Shown one piece after another: positions 34,501 through 44,429 of a stretch of 64,000 nt of DNA. The DNA comes from Streptomyces sp. NBC_01232 (lineage in GTDB: Bacteria > Actinomycetota > Actinomycetes > Streptomycetales > Streptomycetaceae). The first letter of the stretch is position 1. Each line of letters starts with the position of its first letter. The stretch covers positions 5,509,001 to 5,573,000 of the forward strand of contig NZ_CP108518.1 in NCBI RefSeq assembly GCF_035989885.1, in the 5' to 3' direction. The notes under the pieces were generated by a model. The model worked only from the letters and a program-made list of their open reading frames with translations, did no database searches and had not been told where the DNA came from. A program made the translations under genes and the position numbers.

Positions 34501-34574
34501 GAGCCCAGCACGTCCACACGGTCTCGGCGAAGCAACAGACCCGGCCGTACTGGGACTTCGAGCCCCAGCCGTAG
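31551..34574 (+). CDS. fxsT: TIR-like/NB-ARC/tetratricopeptide protein of the FxSxx-COOH system
   Basis: A 1007-residue STAND-type switch. An N-terminal TIR-like domain (about 24-150) shows RFVISFAGFNRPWAVWIAHRLEEHG, SRVLLVLSERYFSAGTHTEEEW and FAAVCLTDAPLP. A linker with NPRFTGRNDVI leads to the NB-ARC NTPase: Walker A LLGLSGVGKTQVA (about 213-223), Walker B RWLMVFDGCDNPDD, sensor GDVIITSRNREW. From about 560 to the end come some ten TPR units of the kinesin-light-chain type (HPKVRELSYQYGEALRNLGL, HPQTLRAEHNLGMCLRRSGD). Likely oligomerises on NTP binding to activate the TIR part. The start at 31551 has AGGGAG upstream; the longer frame overlaps the HExxH gene. Confidence 0.92.
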   Translation: MTTGSRQDREPAAQQPPQPPQPQRFVISFAGFNRPWAVWIAHRLEEHGHRVALQRWDPQSTPGIGQALDDLARSGSRVLLVLSERYFSAGTHTEEEWNTALRAVTDRHPDRFAAVCLTDAPLPSAVAVLEKTDLWGLDAYEAEYRVLRRLELPTERIGTETGRRGPRFPNDPPEIWGRVPRRNPRFTGRNDVIGTLREALAEAPPGASTVTLLGLSGVGKTQVATEYAYRFASEYDVVWWVPAEDRPTLRERLADLAPALGLPRGAGSYGEQIRAVLEALRRGNPYGRWLMVFDGCDNPDDLIDLLPSGAGDVIITSRNREWAARHTSLVEVPLYARPESITFIRRRALRLTADEADQLAEALEDYPLALDQTAGWLADSPLPVGDYLVLLQHRMDSHEAVAISEDYPLPFPTALAILLNNVRENFPDALALLRLFVFFAPGPVPLRLLREFPADDVPEQLAGLINDQIRWNAALNKLVQFSVVRLEYSDLAVEEGGGGLETVQLHRMVHGIVRENLSEAEAEPLSRAVRQVLAAADPGRPSDARLWPRYAELIPHLATSGVLTSSNPRIQNFLLHCLRYLILAGEYRTCLRLSEETDLIWRALLGEDHPKVRELSYQYGEALRNLGLFRRAETLTRARADRLAGERGDRDLETLRATSSYGGVLLCIARFEPAREIFEHCLGTYRELLGEDDSTTLAAQNNLAATYRLLGRYQDAYDLDLDTLRRRERVLRTHHISTLSSGIACAMGLRLMGRYHEAQTRQEQGVKINTQVLGLEHPQTLRAEHNLGMCLRRSGDIPGAGLRLRTVWERATRVFGADYPWTLMVASDYATYLREYGDIGEARRISEDVVRGYQSQLGLAHPYSIGTVGNLGLVLRAQGERTEALSLAEQALVGMRGALGDRHPWTLGCALNATGHRSITGRLEDALDLSRETLRTAERVLGPDHPMALSAQIALAADLRSVREYEEAAKHEDAGIRGLTRTLGAQHVHTVSAKQQTRPYWDFEPQP

Positions 34575-34797
34575 GGGTGCGGGGCGGCGGTACGGGGCCC
34601 ACGCGTGCGGGGCCTCCACCCCCGCGGCACCGGACTCGGCGACAGGGGCGGGCAGAAGGCCTCGGCCTTCACGTCTCCGCGCGACTACTGTGCTGGTGAT
34701 GATCGTCGCGACCGACCGGGGGAGCTGAGTCGTGCTGACCACCACGCACCCGCCGTAGGTGCCTCTGGAAAGTCCGGAGGGCCTACGGAGGCTCTCG

Positions 34798-35157
34798 ATG
34801 TCCCGAACTGTCCGCACGACTCCCACGCGACTCCGCATCCAGGAGGGCGCATCGGAGTCCATGTCGCTGTACGACCTGCGCTATGCGCATGCCGAACTGG
34901 CCCTGGCCGCCCGCGAAGGCCGTCGCCCCGCCCCGGCGAAGACACTGCGCCGGATCACCTCTTGGCAGTGGATGGTGCTCTCCTGCAGGACGGGTTCGTT
35001 TTCCGGCGAGATCGCTACGGCCGAGGGCCGCGCCCGGCTCCAGGGTCGGCTCCACGCCCAGCGGATCCGTGGACTGCACCGCGCCGGCCACGAACTCGAC
35101 GACGCGGACATGCCGCCGGTCCGCCACCGTCATGACGGGCTCTGGAACGCCTGGTAG
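34798..35157 (+). CDS. Hypothetical protein
   Basis: A 119-residue frame with GGAG nine bases upstream of the ATG and moderate G/C bias at third positions. The middle MSLYDLRYAHAELALAAREG suggests an amphipathic helix; the remainder is Arg/His-rich and matches nothing I recognise. Several codons (act, cgt, tat, ttt, gct) are less typical than in its neighbours, so it could be a decaying or spurious gene. An internal ATG at 34861 is another possible start. Confidence 0.4.
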   Translation: MSRTVRTTPTRLRIQEGASESMSLYDLRYAHAELALAAREGRRPAPAKTLRRITSWQWMVLSCRTGSFSGEIATAEGRARLQGRLHAQRIRGLHRAGHELDDADMPPVRHRHDGLWNAW

Positions 35158-35284
35158 AGGCGAAGCGTCGGAAGCGGGCGAGACTTTCGTCTCCCGCCTC
35201 GCGAGCCTCACGCGACGAAAGTCGCGGGCACGATCATCCTCCGTGGGGAGGAGGCCGCCGCCCCGGGCGCCTAGCGTGATCCGT

Positions 35285-35560
35285 ATGACCAGTGACATGG
35301 GGGACGGTATCGACGGGGCAAGGTGGCGGACCGCGCTGGGCGTTGTGGCGGGAATCCTCGTCGCGGCGGCCGTGTGCGGGGTCTTCTGGTGGCAGGGCTG
35401 GAACCTGCCCTTCACCGCGGCCTGGCTGTCCGGCAAGGCCGCCGTGAAGGTGGGCTTCTTCATCGCCGCCGGAGGCCTCGCCGGTGTGACCGTGTGGTGG
35501 CAGGGGCGCCGTGCGTCGCGGTCCGCGCCGCCCGAGGAGACCGGCCGGGGCGCTCGCTGA
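35285..35560 (+). CDS. Small two-helix membrane protein
   Basis: A 91-residue protein with hydrophobic segments at about 16-36 and 54-72 separated by WWQGWNLPFTAAWLSGKAAVK, and a basic tail (QGRRASRS). No recognised family. It ends just before a strong hairpin shared with the convergent KGD gene. The upstream open frame lacks a convincing start. Membrane location is inferred only from hydrophobicity. Confidence 0.6.
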   Translation: MTSDMGDGIDGARWRTALGVVAGILVAAAVCGVFWWQGWNLPFTAAWLSGKAAVKVGFFIAAGGLAGVTVWWQGRRASRSAPPEETGRGAR

Positions 35561-35579
35561 CCGGTCCGGCACGAACGGC

Positions 35580-35617
35580 CGGAAGGCCCGGCTCCCTCAG
35601 GGGAGCCGGGCCTTCCG
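35580..35617. terminator. Bidirectional hairpin terminator
   Basis: Perfect 17-base arms (35580-35596 and 35601-35617) around a 4-base loop between the small membrane gene and the convergent KGD gene (stop at 35636). Confidence 0.88.
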
Positions 35618-35635
35618 TGCTGCTGGGGTCGGGGC

Positions 35636-38600
35636 CTAGGCCTCGAAGACCTCGTTCAGCAGGAGCTGCTGCTCCGCCTGGTGGCGCTTCGCGGAACCCA
35701 CCGCCGGGGACGAGCCGTGCGGGCGCGAGATGCGCCGCAGGCGCTCGCCCGCCGGGACGTCCGCGCCGACCGCCAGGTCGAGGTGGTCGATCAGGTTCAG
35801 CGCGATGAACGGCCACGCACCCTGGTTCGCCGGCTCCTCCTGGGCCCAGATGTACTTCGCCGCGTTCGGGAACTTGGCGATCTCCGCCTGGAGTTCCGTG
35901 CCCGCCAGCGGGTACAGCCGCTCGATGCGGATGATCGCGGTGTCCGTGATGCCGCGCTTCTCGCGCTCGGCCTCCAGGTCGTAGTAGACCTTGCCGGCGC
36001 AGAAGACGACCTTGCGGACCGCGTTCGCGTCCACCGTGCTGTCACCGATGACCGGACGGAACGAACCGGTCGTGAACTCCTCCGCCTTCGACGCCGCCGC
36101 CTTCAGACGCAGCATCGACTTCGGGGTGAAGACGATGAGCGGCTTGTGGTGCGGGTTGTGGACCTGCCACCGCAGGAGGTGGAAGTAGTTGGAGGGGAGG
36201 GTGGGCATGGCCACCGTCATGTTGTCCTGCGCGCACATCTGGAGGAAGCGCTCGGGACGCGCGGACGAGTGGTCCGGGCCCTGGCCCTCGTAGCCGTGCG
36301 GGAGGAGCAGCGTGACGCCGGAGGTCTGGCCCCACTTCTGCTCGGCCGAGGAGATGAACTCGTCGACGACGGTCTGCGCGCCGTTGACGAAGTCACCGAA
36401 CTGGGCCTCCCAGAGGACCAGCGCGTCCGGACGGGCCAGCGAGTAGCCGTACTCGAAGCCCATGGCCGCGTACTCGGAGAGCAGCGAGTCGTAGACGTTG
36501 TAGCGGGCCTGGTCCTCGGACAGGTAGAGGAGCGGGGTGTAGTCCTCGCCCGTCTCCCGGTCGATGAGGACCGCGTGGCGCTGGCCGAAGGTGCCGCGGC
36601 GGGAGTCCTGGCCGGACAGGCGGACCGGGGTGCCCTCCATCAGCAGCGAGCCGAAGGCGAGGGTCTCGCCCATGCCCCAGTCGATGGTGCCCTCGTCGAT
36701 CATCGCCGCGCGGCGCTGCAGCTGCGGCAGCAGGCGCGGGTGGACGGTGACGCCCTCGGGGATGGTGACCTGGGACTCGGCGATCCGCTTGACGACGTCC
36801 TGCGAGATCGCGGTGTTCATGGTTACCGGGAACTCGGCCTGCGCGGCCGGGGAGGCCGGCGCGGCGATCGCGGGCTGCGTGGCGGCCTCGCGGACCTCGG
36901 CGAAGACCTTCTCCAGCTGGCCCTGGAAGTCCTGGAGCGCCTGCTCGGCCTCTTCCAGCGTGATGTCGCCGCGACCGATGAGGGACTCGGTGTAGAGCTT
37001 GCGCACCGAGCGCTTCTTGTCGATCAGGTCGTACATCAGCGGCTGGGTGAAGGCCGGGTTGTCGGACTCGTTGTGGCCGCGGCGGCGGTAGCAGATGAGG
37101 TCGATGACCACGTCCTTGTTGAACGCCTGGCGGAACTCGAAGGCCAGCCGCGCGACGCGGACGACGGCCTCCGGGTCGTCGCCGTTCACGTGGAAGATCG
37201 GCGCCTCGATCATGCGGGCCACGTCGGTCGCGTACATCGAGGAACGCGAGGACTCCGGGGCGGCGGTGAAGCCGACCTGGTTGTTGATGACCACGTGCAC
37301 GGTGCCGCCGGTGCGGTAGCCGCGCAGCTGCGACATGTTCAGCGTCTCGGCGACGACGCCCTGGCCGGCGAAGGCCGCGTCGCCGTGGAGCGCCAGCGGC
37401 AGGACCGTGAAGTCCGTGCCGCCCTTGTTGATGACGTCCTGCTTGGCGCGGGCGACACCCTCCAGGACCGGGTCGACCGCCTCCAGGTGCGAGGGGTTCG
37501 CGACGAGCGAGACCTTGATCTGCTCGCCGTCCAGGCCGGTGAAGGTGCCCTCGGCGCCCAGGTGGTACTTGACGTCGCCGGAGCCGTGCATGGACTTCGG
37601 GTCGAGGTTGCCCTCGAACTCGCGGAAGATCTGCGCGTACGACTTGCCGACGATGTTCGCGAGCACGTTCAGGCGGCCGCGGTGGGCCATGCCGATGACG
37701 ACCTCTTCGAGGCGGGCCTCGGCGGCCGAGTCGATGACGGCGTCGAGCAGCGGGATGACGGACTCGCCGCCCTCCAGGGAGAAGCGCTTCTGGCCGACGT
37801 ACTTCGTCTGCAGGAAGGTCTCGAAGGCCTCGGCGGCGTTCAGCCGGCGCAGGATGCGCAGCTGCTCCTCGCGCTCCGGCTTGGTGTGCGGGCGCTCGAT
37901 GCGGTCCTGGATCCAGCGGCGCTGCTTCGGGTCCTGGATGTGCATGAACTCGACGCCGGTGGTGCGGCAGTACGAGTCGCGCAGGACGCCGAGGATGTCG
38001 CGGAGCTTCATCATCGACTTGCCGGAGAAGCCGCCGACCGCGAACTCGCGCTCCAGGTCCCACAGGGTGAGGCCGTGCTCGGTGATGTCGAGGTCGGGGT
38101 GCTTGCGCTGCTTGTACTCCAGCGGGTCGGTGTCGGCCATGACGTGGCCGCGGACCCGGTAGGAGTGGATCAGCTCGAAGACGCGGGCGGCCTTCGTGAC
38201 GTCGTCGTCGTGCGAGGCGTCGATGTCCCGGTTCCAGCGGACGGGCTCGTACGGGATGCGCAGCGACTCGAAGACGGCGTCGTAGAAGCCGTCCTCGCCG
38301 AGCAGCAGGTTCGCGACGATGCGCAGGAACTCGCCGGAGGCCGCGCCCTGGATGACCCGGTGGTCGTAGGTCGAGGTCAGGGTCATGACCTTGGAGATGC
38401 CCAGCTTGTTCAGGGTGTCCTGCGAGGTGCCCTGGAACTCGGCGGGGTAGTCCATGGAGCCGACGCCCATGATGACCGACTGTCCGGGCATCAGGCGGGG
38501 CACGGAGTGCACGGTGCCCAGGCCGCCGGGGTTGGTCAGCGAGACGGTGACGCCGGTGAAGTCGTCCATCGTCAGCTTGCCGACACGGGCGCGGCGGACG

Positions 38601-39547
38601 ATGTCCTCGTAGGCCTGCCAGAACTCGAAGAAGTTGAGGGTCTCGGCCTTCTTGATGCCGGCGACGACGAGCTGGCGGTCGCCGTTGGGCTTCACCAGGT
38701 CGATCGCGAGACCGAAGTTGATGTGCTCCGGCTTGACCAGGGTCGGCTTGCCGTCCTTCTCCGCGAAGGAGTAGTTCATGGCCGGCATGGCCTTGATCGC
38801 CTGCACCATCGCGTAGCCGATCAGGTGCGTGAAGGAGATCTTCCCGCCCCGGGCGCGCTTGAGGTGGTTGTTGATGACGATGCGGTTGTCGAACAGCAGC
38901 TTCACCGGGACGGCGCGGACGGAGGTGGCCGTCGGCACGTCGAGGGAGGCGTTCATGTTCTTGGCGACGGCAGCCGCCGGGCCGCGGAGCGTCACCAGCT
39001 CGGGGCCCGCGGGGGCCTCGGTGGCGGGCGCGGCCTTCTGGGGGGCTACGGAGGAGGCGGCGGGCGCGGCCGGTGCGGCGGCCGGGGCCTGGGAGGTGAC
39101 AGTCACAGCAGGGGCACCAGAGGGGGTGGCAGGAGCAGGGGCGGGCGCGGACACGGGCGCAGCAGCTGGCGCGGCGGCAGCCGCTCCAGTGGAGCCGGTG
39201 CTCGCACCAGGAGTCGGAGCAGGGGCTGCGGCGCGCGCCGCCCCCGTGGCGGCGGCGTCGGTGACCTGCGGCGCCGCGGAGACGGTGGTGGCGGCCTGTG
39301 CGGAGGCGCCGTCCGTCGTCGCGGGCTTCTGGGGACCGTCCGACTTCACCGGAGCGACAGCGCCACCCGGCTTGTAGTCGGCGAAGAAGTCCCACCAGGC
39401 CCGGTCGACCGAGTTCGGGTCCTGGAGGTACTGCTGATAGATCTCGTCGACGAGCCACTCATTCGCGCCGAAGCCTGAGGCAGGGTTCTTCCCGCCCTCT
39501 GCTGCTTCGGTCGTGGTGCTCGAGTTACTGGGGGACTGTGGCGACAC
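35636..39547 (-). CDS. kgd: Multifunctional 2-oxoglutarate decarboxylase/dehydrogenase E1-E2 fusion
   Basis: A 1303-residue actinobacterial KGD. The N-terminal E1 segment has [30 protein letters not shown] (about 27-57). A Pro/Ala-rich linker (about 75-190) is followed by an E2-type acyltransferase domain with [19 protein letters not shown] and [16 protein letters not shown], then the large ThDP-dependent E1 domain ([48 protein letters not shown]). No lipoyl domain is present, as usual. It feeds succinyl-CoA or glyoxylate-adduct chemistry in the TCA cycle. GTG 39547 gives the conserved SPQSPSNSS start; regulation by a GarA-like FHA protein is known in relatives. Confidence 0.94.
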   Translation of the reverse strand: MSPQSPSNSSTTTEAAEGGKNPASGFGANEWLVDEIYQQYLQDPNSVDRAWWDFFADYKPGGAVAPVKSDGPQKPATTDGASAQAATTVSAAPQVTDAAATGAARAAAPAPTPGASTGSTGAAAAAPAAAPVSAPAPAPATPSGAPAVTVTSQAPAAAPAAPAASSVAPQKAAPATEAPAGPELVTLRGPAAAVAKNMNASLDVPTATSVRAVPVKLLFDNRIVINNHLKRARGGKISFTHLIGYAMVQAIKAMPAMNYSFAEKDGKPTLVKPEHINFGLAIDLVKPNGDRQLVVAGIKKAETLNFFEFWQAYEDIVRRARVGKLTMDDFTGVTVSLTNPGGLGTVHSVPRLMPGQSVIMGVGSMDYPAEFQGTSQDTLNKLGISKVMTLTSTYDHRVIQGAASGEFLRIVANLLLGEDGFYDAVFESLRIPYEPVRWNRDIDASHDDDVTKAARVFELIHSYRVRGHVMADTDPLEYKQRKHPDLDITEHGLTLWDLEREFAVGGFSGKSMMKLRDILGVLRDSYCRTTGVEFMHIQDPKQRRWIQDRIERPHTKPEREEQLRILRRLNAAEAFETFLQTKYVGQKRFSLEGGESVIPLLDAVIDSAAEARLEEVVIGMAHRGRLNVLANIVGKSYAQIFREFEGNLDPKSMHGSGDVKYHLGAEGTFTGLDGEQIKVSLVANPSHLEAVDPVLEGVARAKQDVINKGGTDFTVLPLALHGDAAFAGQGVVAETLNMSQLRGYRTGGTVHVVINNQVGFTAAPESSRSSMYATDVARMIEAPIFHVNGDDPEAVVRVARLAFEFRQAFNKDVVIDLICYRRRGHNESDNPAFTQPLMYDLIDKKRSVRKLYTESLIGRGDITLEEAEQALQDFQGQLEKVFAEVREAATQPAIAAPASPAAQAEFPVTMNTAISQDVVKRIAESQVTIPEGVTVHPRLLPQLQRRAAMIDEGTIDWGMGETLAFGSLLMEGTPVRLSGQDSRRGTFGQRHAVLIDRETGEDYTPLLYLSEDQARYNVYDSLLSEYAAMGFEYGYSLARPDALVLWEAQFGDFVNGAQTVVDEFISSAEQKWGQTSGVTLLLPHGYEGQGPDHSSARPERFLQMCAQDNMTVAMPTLPSNYFHLLRWQVHNPHHKPLIVFTPKSMLRLKAAASKAEEFTTGSFRPVIGDSTVDANAVRKVVFCAGKVYYDLEAEREKRGITDTAIIRIERLYPLAGTELQAEIAKFPNAAKYIWAQEEPANQGAWPFIALNLIDHLDLAVGADVPAGERLRRISRPHGSSPAVGSAKRHQAEQQLLLNEVFEA

Positions 39548-39818
39548 GGCGGCAACCGCCCTCTTCCGCTTCACAAGGTATGGACAGCGGGAATAAAGGC
39601 TACGCCTCCTCGGCCGCTGCATGCAGGCCGGGCGGGACTTACGTCATGCAGGTCACATCGAACGGCGGGTTTCGGCACGTGGAATGGCGGGAAACCAGCC
39701 TGGTTCGGGTAGGCGGCACCGAGGTTGCGGCCCCCTTGGCTTCGCACCCCTGACGGACCCCGGGTACGTGTGGCCGAGATCATGTCCTTCCCACTCGAAC
39801 CCTACGTCAACACGGCAC

Positions 39819-40906
<1,088 letters not shown>

Positions 40907-40910
<4 letters not shown>

Positions 40911-41647
40911 GCCTGGGCCGGGGTCTCCAGGGCGTACCCGACGCCGTGGACCGTACGGATCCGCTCCGCGCCGATCTTGCGCCGCAGGGCCTTGATGTGG
41001 CTGTCGACCGTACGGGTCCCGGACGCGTCGGCCCAGTCCCACACCTCGGCCAGCAGCTGCTCCCGGGAGAGCACCGCCCGCGGGGTGCCGGCCAGGCACA
41101 CCAGCAGGTCGAACTCGGTCGGGGTCAGGTGCACGTCCTCCGTGTGCACCCGCACCCGGCGCTGTGCGTGGTCGATCTCCAGATCGCCCAGGCGCAGGGT
41201 GGCCCCGCGCGGGGTGTGCGCGGCGATGGTGGCCCGCTCCACGCGCCGCAGCAGGACGTGGACGCGGGCGGCCAGCTCGCGCATCGAGAACGGTTTGGTC
41301 ATGTAGTCGTCCGCGCCGACCCCGAGCCCGACCAGCAGGTCGGTCTCGTCGTCACGCGCGGTGAGCATGAGGACCGGGACGGGCCGCTGGGCCTGGACCC
41401 GGCGGCACACCTCCAGGCCGTCGAAGCCGGGCAGCATGATGTCGAGGACCAGCAGCTCGGGCAGCCAGCTCTCGGCCGCCGCGACGGCCGAGGGGCCGTC
41501 CCCGGCGGTCTGCACCTGGAATCCCTCCGCGCGCAGGCGGGCCGCGATGGCCTCGGCGATGGTGTGGTCGTCCTCGACGACCAGCACACGCCGCTGGGCG
41601 CCGGGTGTCGCCGCGGCGCCCTGATGGGTGGTGTGTGTCTGTTCCAT
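40907..41647 (-). CDS. OmpR/PhoB-family response regulator
   Basis: A 246-residue regulator. The receiver (19-135) begins VLVVEDDHTIAEAI with the acidic pair, has the phosphorylated Asp in LLVLDIMLPGFDGLEV, the conserved Thr in LMLTARDD and the Lys in YMTKPFSMREL. The C-terminal winged helix shows LTPTEFDLLVCLAGTPRAVLSREQLLAEVW and TRTVDSHIKALRRKIG. It lies directly upstream of its kinase on the same strand with a 4-base overlap. Targets are unknown. Confidence 0.94.
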
Positions 41648-41765
41648 GTCCGCCCCTGAAGATCCCGCGTGAATGGGGTGCAGCGTAGAGGAGGCGTCGG
41701 CCTGCGGCTACGTGGGGTTCGGACATGGCATATGTGCTGGACCACAGTAAACGGAATGTGATGTA

Positions 41766-41800
41766 CCGGGTACCGGCCCCCCCACGGGACCGGTACCCGG
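41766..41800 (-). terminator. Hairpin terminator after the GH3 gene
   Basis: Perfect 11-base arms CCGGGTACCGG (41766-41776) and CCGGTACCCGG (41790-41800) with a 13-base loop rich in C lie 49 bases past the GH3 stop (minus strand). Confidence 0.7.
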
Positions 41801-41848
41801 CGGGCGAGACCGGTCAGGTGCCTCGCCGTCCGTGCCCTCCGGGGGCGT

Positions 41849-43606
41849 CTAGAAGGTCAGTCCGTGACCGTGCGGGAAGACCGGGTCGAGCGTGTCGTTC
41901 GGCACATCCGGACGCGACGCCTCGACGGCCTTCATCGAGCGCGGGAGCTCGAAGGGGAGGCGGCCCTCGGGGGTGGCGCGGCCGAAGGCCACGTCCAGCA
42001 GGGCGGCGTCGCAGGCCCCGTAGTCGGCGATCAGGGCCGCCGCGCGCTCGGCGATCTCCGGGACGACGGCGGCCCGCTCCAGGTTGATGCAGACCAGGGT
42101 CGGGACCCGGTCCAGGAGGGCCAGGATCTCCGCCAGCTCGGCCTCGGGGAAGGCCAGCGAACCGGAGTGGAAGAAGGATTCGAAGATGTTCTCGCGGGGC
42201 TCGTACGGGGTCCGCAGGCGCAGCACGGCCAGGTCCGCGTCGGCCGGGCCGGCGACGACCTCGCCGTACTCGGCGGCGACGGCCGCGTCCACGCCGCGCA
42301 CGTACAGCTTCGGGCGGGTGGTGAGCGGCAGCAGGCCCCCGCGGTTGGTGAGGACGGTGAGGGAGCGGCGCTGGGCCGCCGCCCCCAGGGCCGTGAAATC
42401 GGCCCGGCCCGCGATCCCGGCCGCCGCGTCCGGGTCCACGTACGGGTCCTCGAACAGGCCGAGCACGAACTTCTCCCGCAGCAGGCGGCGTACCGACTCG
42501 TCGATCCGGGCCTCCGGGACACGGCCGGAGCGGACCAGCTCCACGACGACCTCGGGGCACTGCTCGCCGCCGAACTGGTCGCAGCCGGCCTCCAGGGCCC
42601 GGGCCGTCCGCTCGGCCACGCTCAGGTGCTCCAGGCCCCAGGCGCGCGCCGGGTGCACCTGCCCGAAGATCGTCGCGTCGTTGAGCAGTCCCCAGTCGCT
42701 GCAGACGATGCCCTCGAAGCCGAGCTCCTCGCGGAGCAGGCCGGTGACCACGCCCTTGTTGAAGCCGAAGCCGACCGCCTCCCAGTCGGTGCCGAGCGGC
42801 TGGCCGTAGTACGGCATCATCTGCGCGCACCCGGCGGCGATCGCCGCCTTGAACGGCTCCAGGTGGTGCTCGCGCATCCCGCCCGGATAGATCTGCTCCT
42901 TGCCGTGCGCGAAGTGCGGGTCCTCGCCGTCCTTCTGCGGGCCGCCGCCGGGGAAGTGCTTGACCATCGCGGACACCGACCCGGGCCCGAGGGCCGGCCC
43001 CTGGAGGCCGCGTACGTACGCCGCCACGAGCTCGCCCGTCAGCTGCGCATCGGAGCCGAAGGTGCCGGACTGGCGGGCCCAGCGGGGCTCGCTGGCCAGG
43101 TCGATCTGCGGGTGCAGGGCGACCCGGAAGCCGACGGCGAGGTACTCGCGGCGGACGGTGTCGGCGAACCGGTGGACGAGCTCGGGGTCGCCGATGGCGG
43201 CCAGGCCCAGGGCCTCCGGCCAGGCGGAGAAGGCGCCGGAGTTGAAGGAGGCGCCGATGTTGTCGGTGAAGGTGTGGCGCGGGTCGGTGGAGAGCGTGAC
43301 CGGGATGCCGAGGCGGGTGCCCGCGGCCATCTCCTGGACGGCGTTCTGCCACAGGGCCATTTCGCGGGGCGCGTAGCTGCCGAGCAGGTTGAAGTGGGTG
43401 AGGAAGCGGTCCTCGATCAGCTCGGGCGTGGTGAAGGGGAGCATCGAGCCGTCGGTCTCGGTGACCGGGGTGCCGTCCGCGTTCATCATCAGCATCGAGT
43501 GGAAGAGCTGGCCGGCCTTCTCCTCCAGGGTCATCCGGGAGAGCAGGTCCTCCACGCGGCGGCCGACGGGGAGGGAGGCGTCCTGGTAATCGGGCGATGC
43601 GTTCAT
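41849..43606 (-). CDS. Glycoside hydrolase family 3 protein
   Basis: A 585-residue GH3 enzyme, probably a beta-glucosidase or beta-N-acetylhexosaminidase-like hydrolase. It opens with VEDLLSRMTLEEKAGQLFH, followed by TRLGIPVTLSTDPRHTF, SAMVKHFPGGGPQKDGEDPHF (the K-H pair that binds substrate) and GFEGIVCSDWGLLND, whose Asp (about residue 302) is the nucleophile. The second, alpha/beta sandwich domain follows from about 390. No signal peptide is seen, so it probably acts on imported oligosaccharides. Start at 43604-43606 has AGGAG upstream. The divergent TetR gene and a palindrome between them suggest local control. Confidence 0.92.
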   Translation of the reverse strand: MNASPDYQDASLPVGRRVEDLLSRMTLEEKAGQLFHSMLMMNADGTPVTETDGSMLPFTTPELIEDRFLTHFNLLGSYAPREMALWQNAVQEMAAGTRLGIPVTLSTDPRHTFTDNIGASFNSGAFSAWPEALGLAAIGDPELVHRFADTVRREYLAVGFRVALHPQIDLASEPRWARQSGTFGSDAQLTGELVAAYVRGLQGPALGPGSVSAMVKHFPGGGPQKDGEDPHFAHGKEQIYPGGMREHHLEPFKAAIAAGCAQMMPYYGQPLGTDWEAVGFGFNKGVVTGLLREELGFEGIVCSDWGLLNDATIFGQVHPARAWGLEHLSVAERTARALEAGCDQFGGEQCPEVVVELVRSGRVPEARIDESVRRLLREKFVLGLFEDPYVDPDAAAGIAGRADFTALGAAAQRRSLTVLTNRGGLLPLTTRPKLYVRGVDAAVAAEYGEVVAGPADADLAVLRLRTPYEPRENIFESFFHSGSLAFPEAELAEILALLDRVPTLVCINLERAAVVPEIAERAAALIADYGACDAALLDVAFGRATPEGRLPFELPRSMKAVEASRPDVPNDTLDPVFPHGHGLTF

Positions 43607-43660
43607 GGCGGGGCTCCTGGAGCACGTGACCGGGCGGATCGGCACGGCCAAGGTAGAACT

Positions 43661-43686
43661 GAAAACCATGCACCTGCTAGGTTTTC
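43661..43686. promoter_or_regulatory. TetR-type operator between the GH3 and TetR genes
   Basis: GAAAACC (43661-43667) and GGTTTTC (43680-43686) form a perfect inverted repeat with a 12-base spacer in the 142-base divergent promoter region. It is well placed to control both genes. Confidence 0.6.
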
Positions 43687-43748
43687 GGAAAGTGACCTGG
43701 GTCACCCCGTCCTGCCCGGACCCGGCGGGGGCCTCATAGGGTGGCCGC

Positions 43749-44429
43749 ATGGCACAGGACAAGCCGCGGACGGCGGCGAAGGGATCGGCCCGGGGGACCT
43801 ACGCGGTGGGCGACGCCCGGCGGCAGAAGATCCTCGACACCGCCGTCGAGCACTTCGCGAAGTGGGGCTTCAACGCGTCCTCGCTCGCCCGCATCGCGGC
43901 CGACTGCGGGATCACCCAGGGCGGACTGCTGCACCACTTCCGCGGCAAGGAGGACCTGCTGCTGTCGGTCCTCGCCCAGAGCGAGCAGCACGACGTGGAG
44001 CGGCTGTTCAGCGAACCCGCCGAGTCGGTCGCCGCCCACTTCGCCACCGTCGTGGCCCTCGCCGCCGACAACGAGCGGCGGCCCGGCATCGTCCGGATGT
44101 TCAACACCCTGGTGGGCGAGTCCGGCAACCCGGGGCACCCCGCACACGCCTACTTCACCCGGCGCTACGCCCGGGTGCTCGGCTACACCGTCGACCTGCT
44201 GGAGGCCGGCGTCGCCCGCGGCGAACTGCGCCCGGACACCGACTGCGAGGCCGTCGGCCGCGAGATCCTCGCCGTCATGGACGGCCTGCAGATCCAGTGG
44301 GTGCTGGCCCCCGGGAGCGTGGACATGCCGGGCCGGCTGCGCGGGTTCCTGGACAGGCTGCTGCGCGAGATCTCCACGACGGGCACGGGCGCAGGTCCGG
44401 ACGCGGGCACGGGTCCGGGCGCGGTCTAG
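43749..44429 (+). CDS. TetR-family transcriptional regulator
   Basis: A 226-residue TetR protein. The HTH is in RRQKILDTAVEHFAKWGFNASSLARIAADCGITQGGLLHHFRGKEDLL (about 24-72). The C-terminal ligand domain has RRYARVLGYTVDLLEAGVARGEL and ends in a Gly/Ala/Pro tail coded by repeated ggcgcgggt-like codons. It is divergent from the GH3 hydrolase and probably represses it until a sugar or glycoside binds. Its stop overlaps by 4 bases the end of the convergent lipoprotein gene. Confidence 0.9.
   Translation: MAQDKPRTAAKGSARGTYAVGDARRQKILDTAVEHFAKWGFNASSLARIAADCGITQGGLLHHFRGKEDLLLSVLAQSEQHDVERLFSEPAESVAAHFATVVALAADNERRPGIVRMFNTLVGESGNPGHPAHAYFTRRYARVLGYTVDLLEAGVARGELRPDTDCEAVGREILAVMDGLQIQWVLAPGSVDMPGRLRGFLDRLLREISTTGTGAGPDAGTGPGAV

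Noticed and set aside
31512..34862. A 1116-codon minus-strand frame opposite fxsT
   Set aside because: Antisense shadow; FxsT on the plus strand has clear TIR, NB-ARC and TPR motifs.
35681..39478. A 1265-codon plus-strand frame opposite the KGD gene
   Set aside because: Antisense shadow of an unmistakable KGD gene; composition dominated by Arg, Val, Gly, Asp and Leu without motifs.
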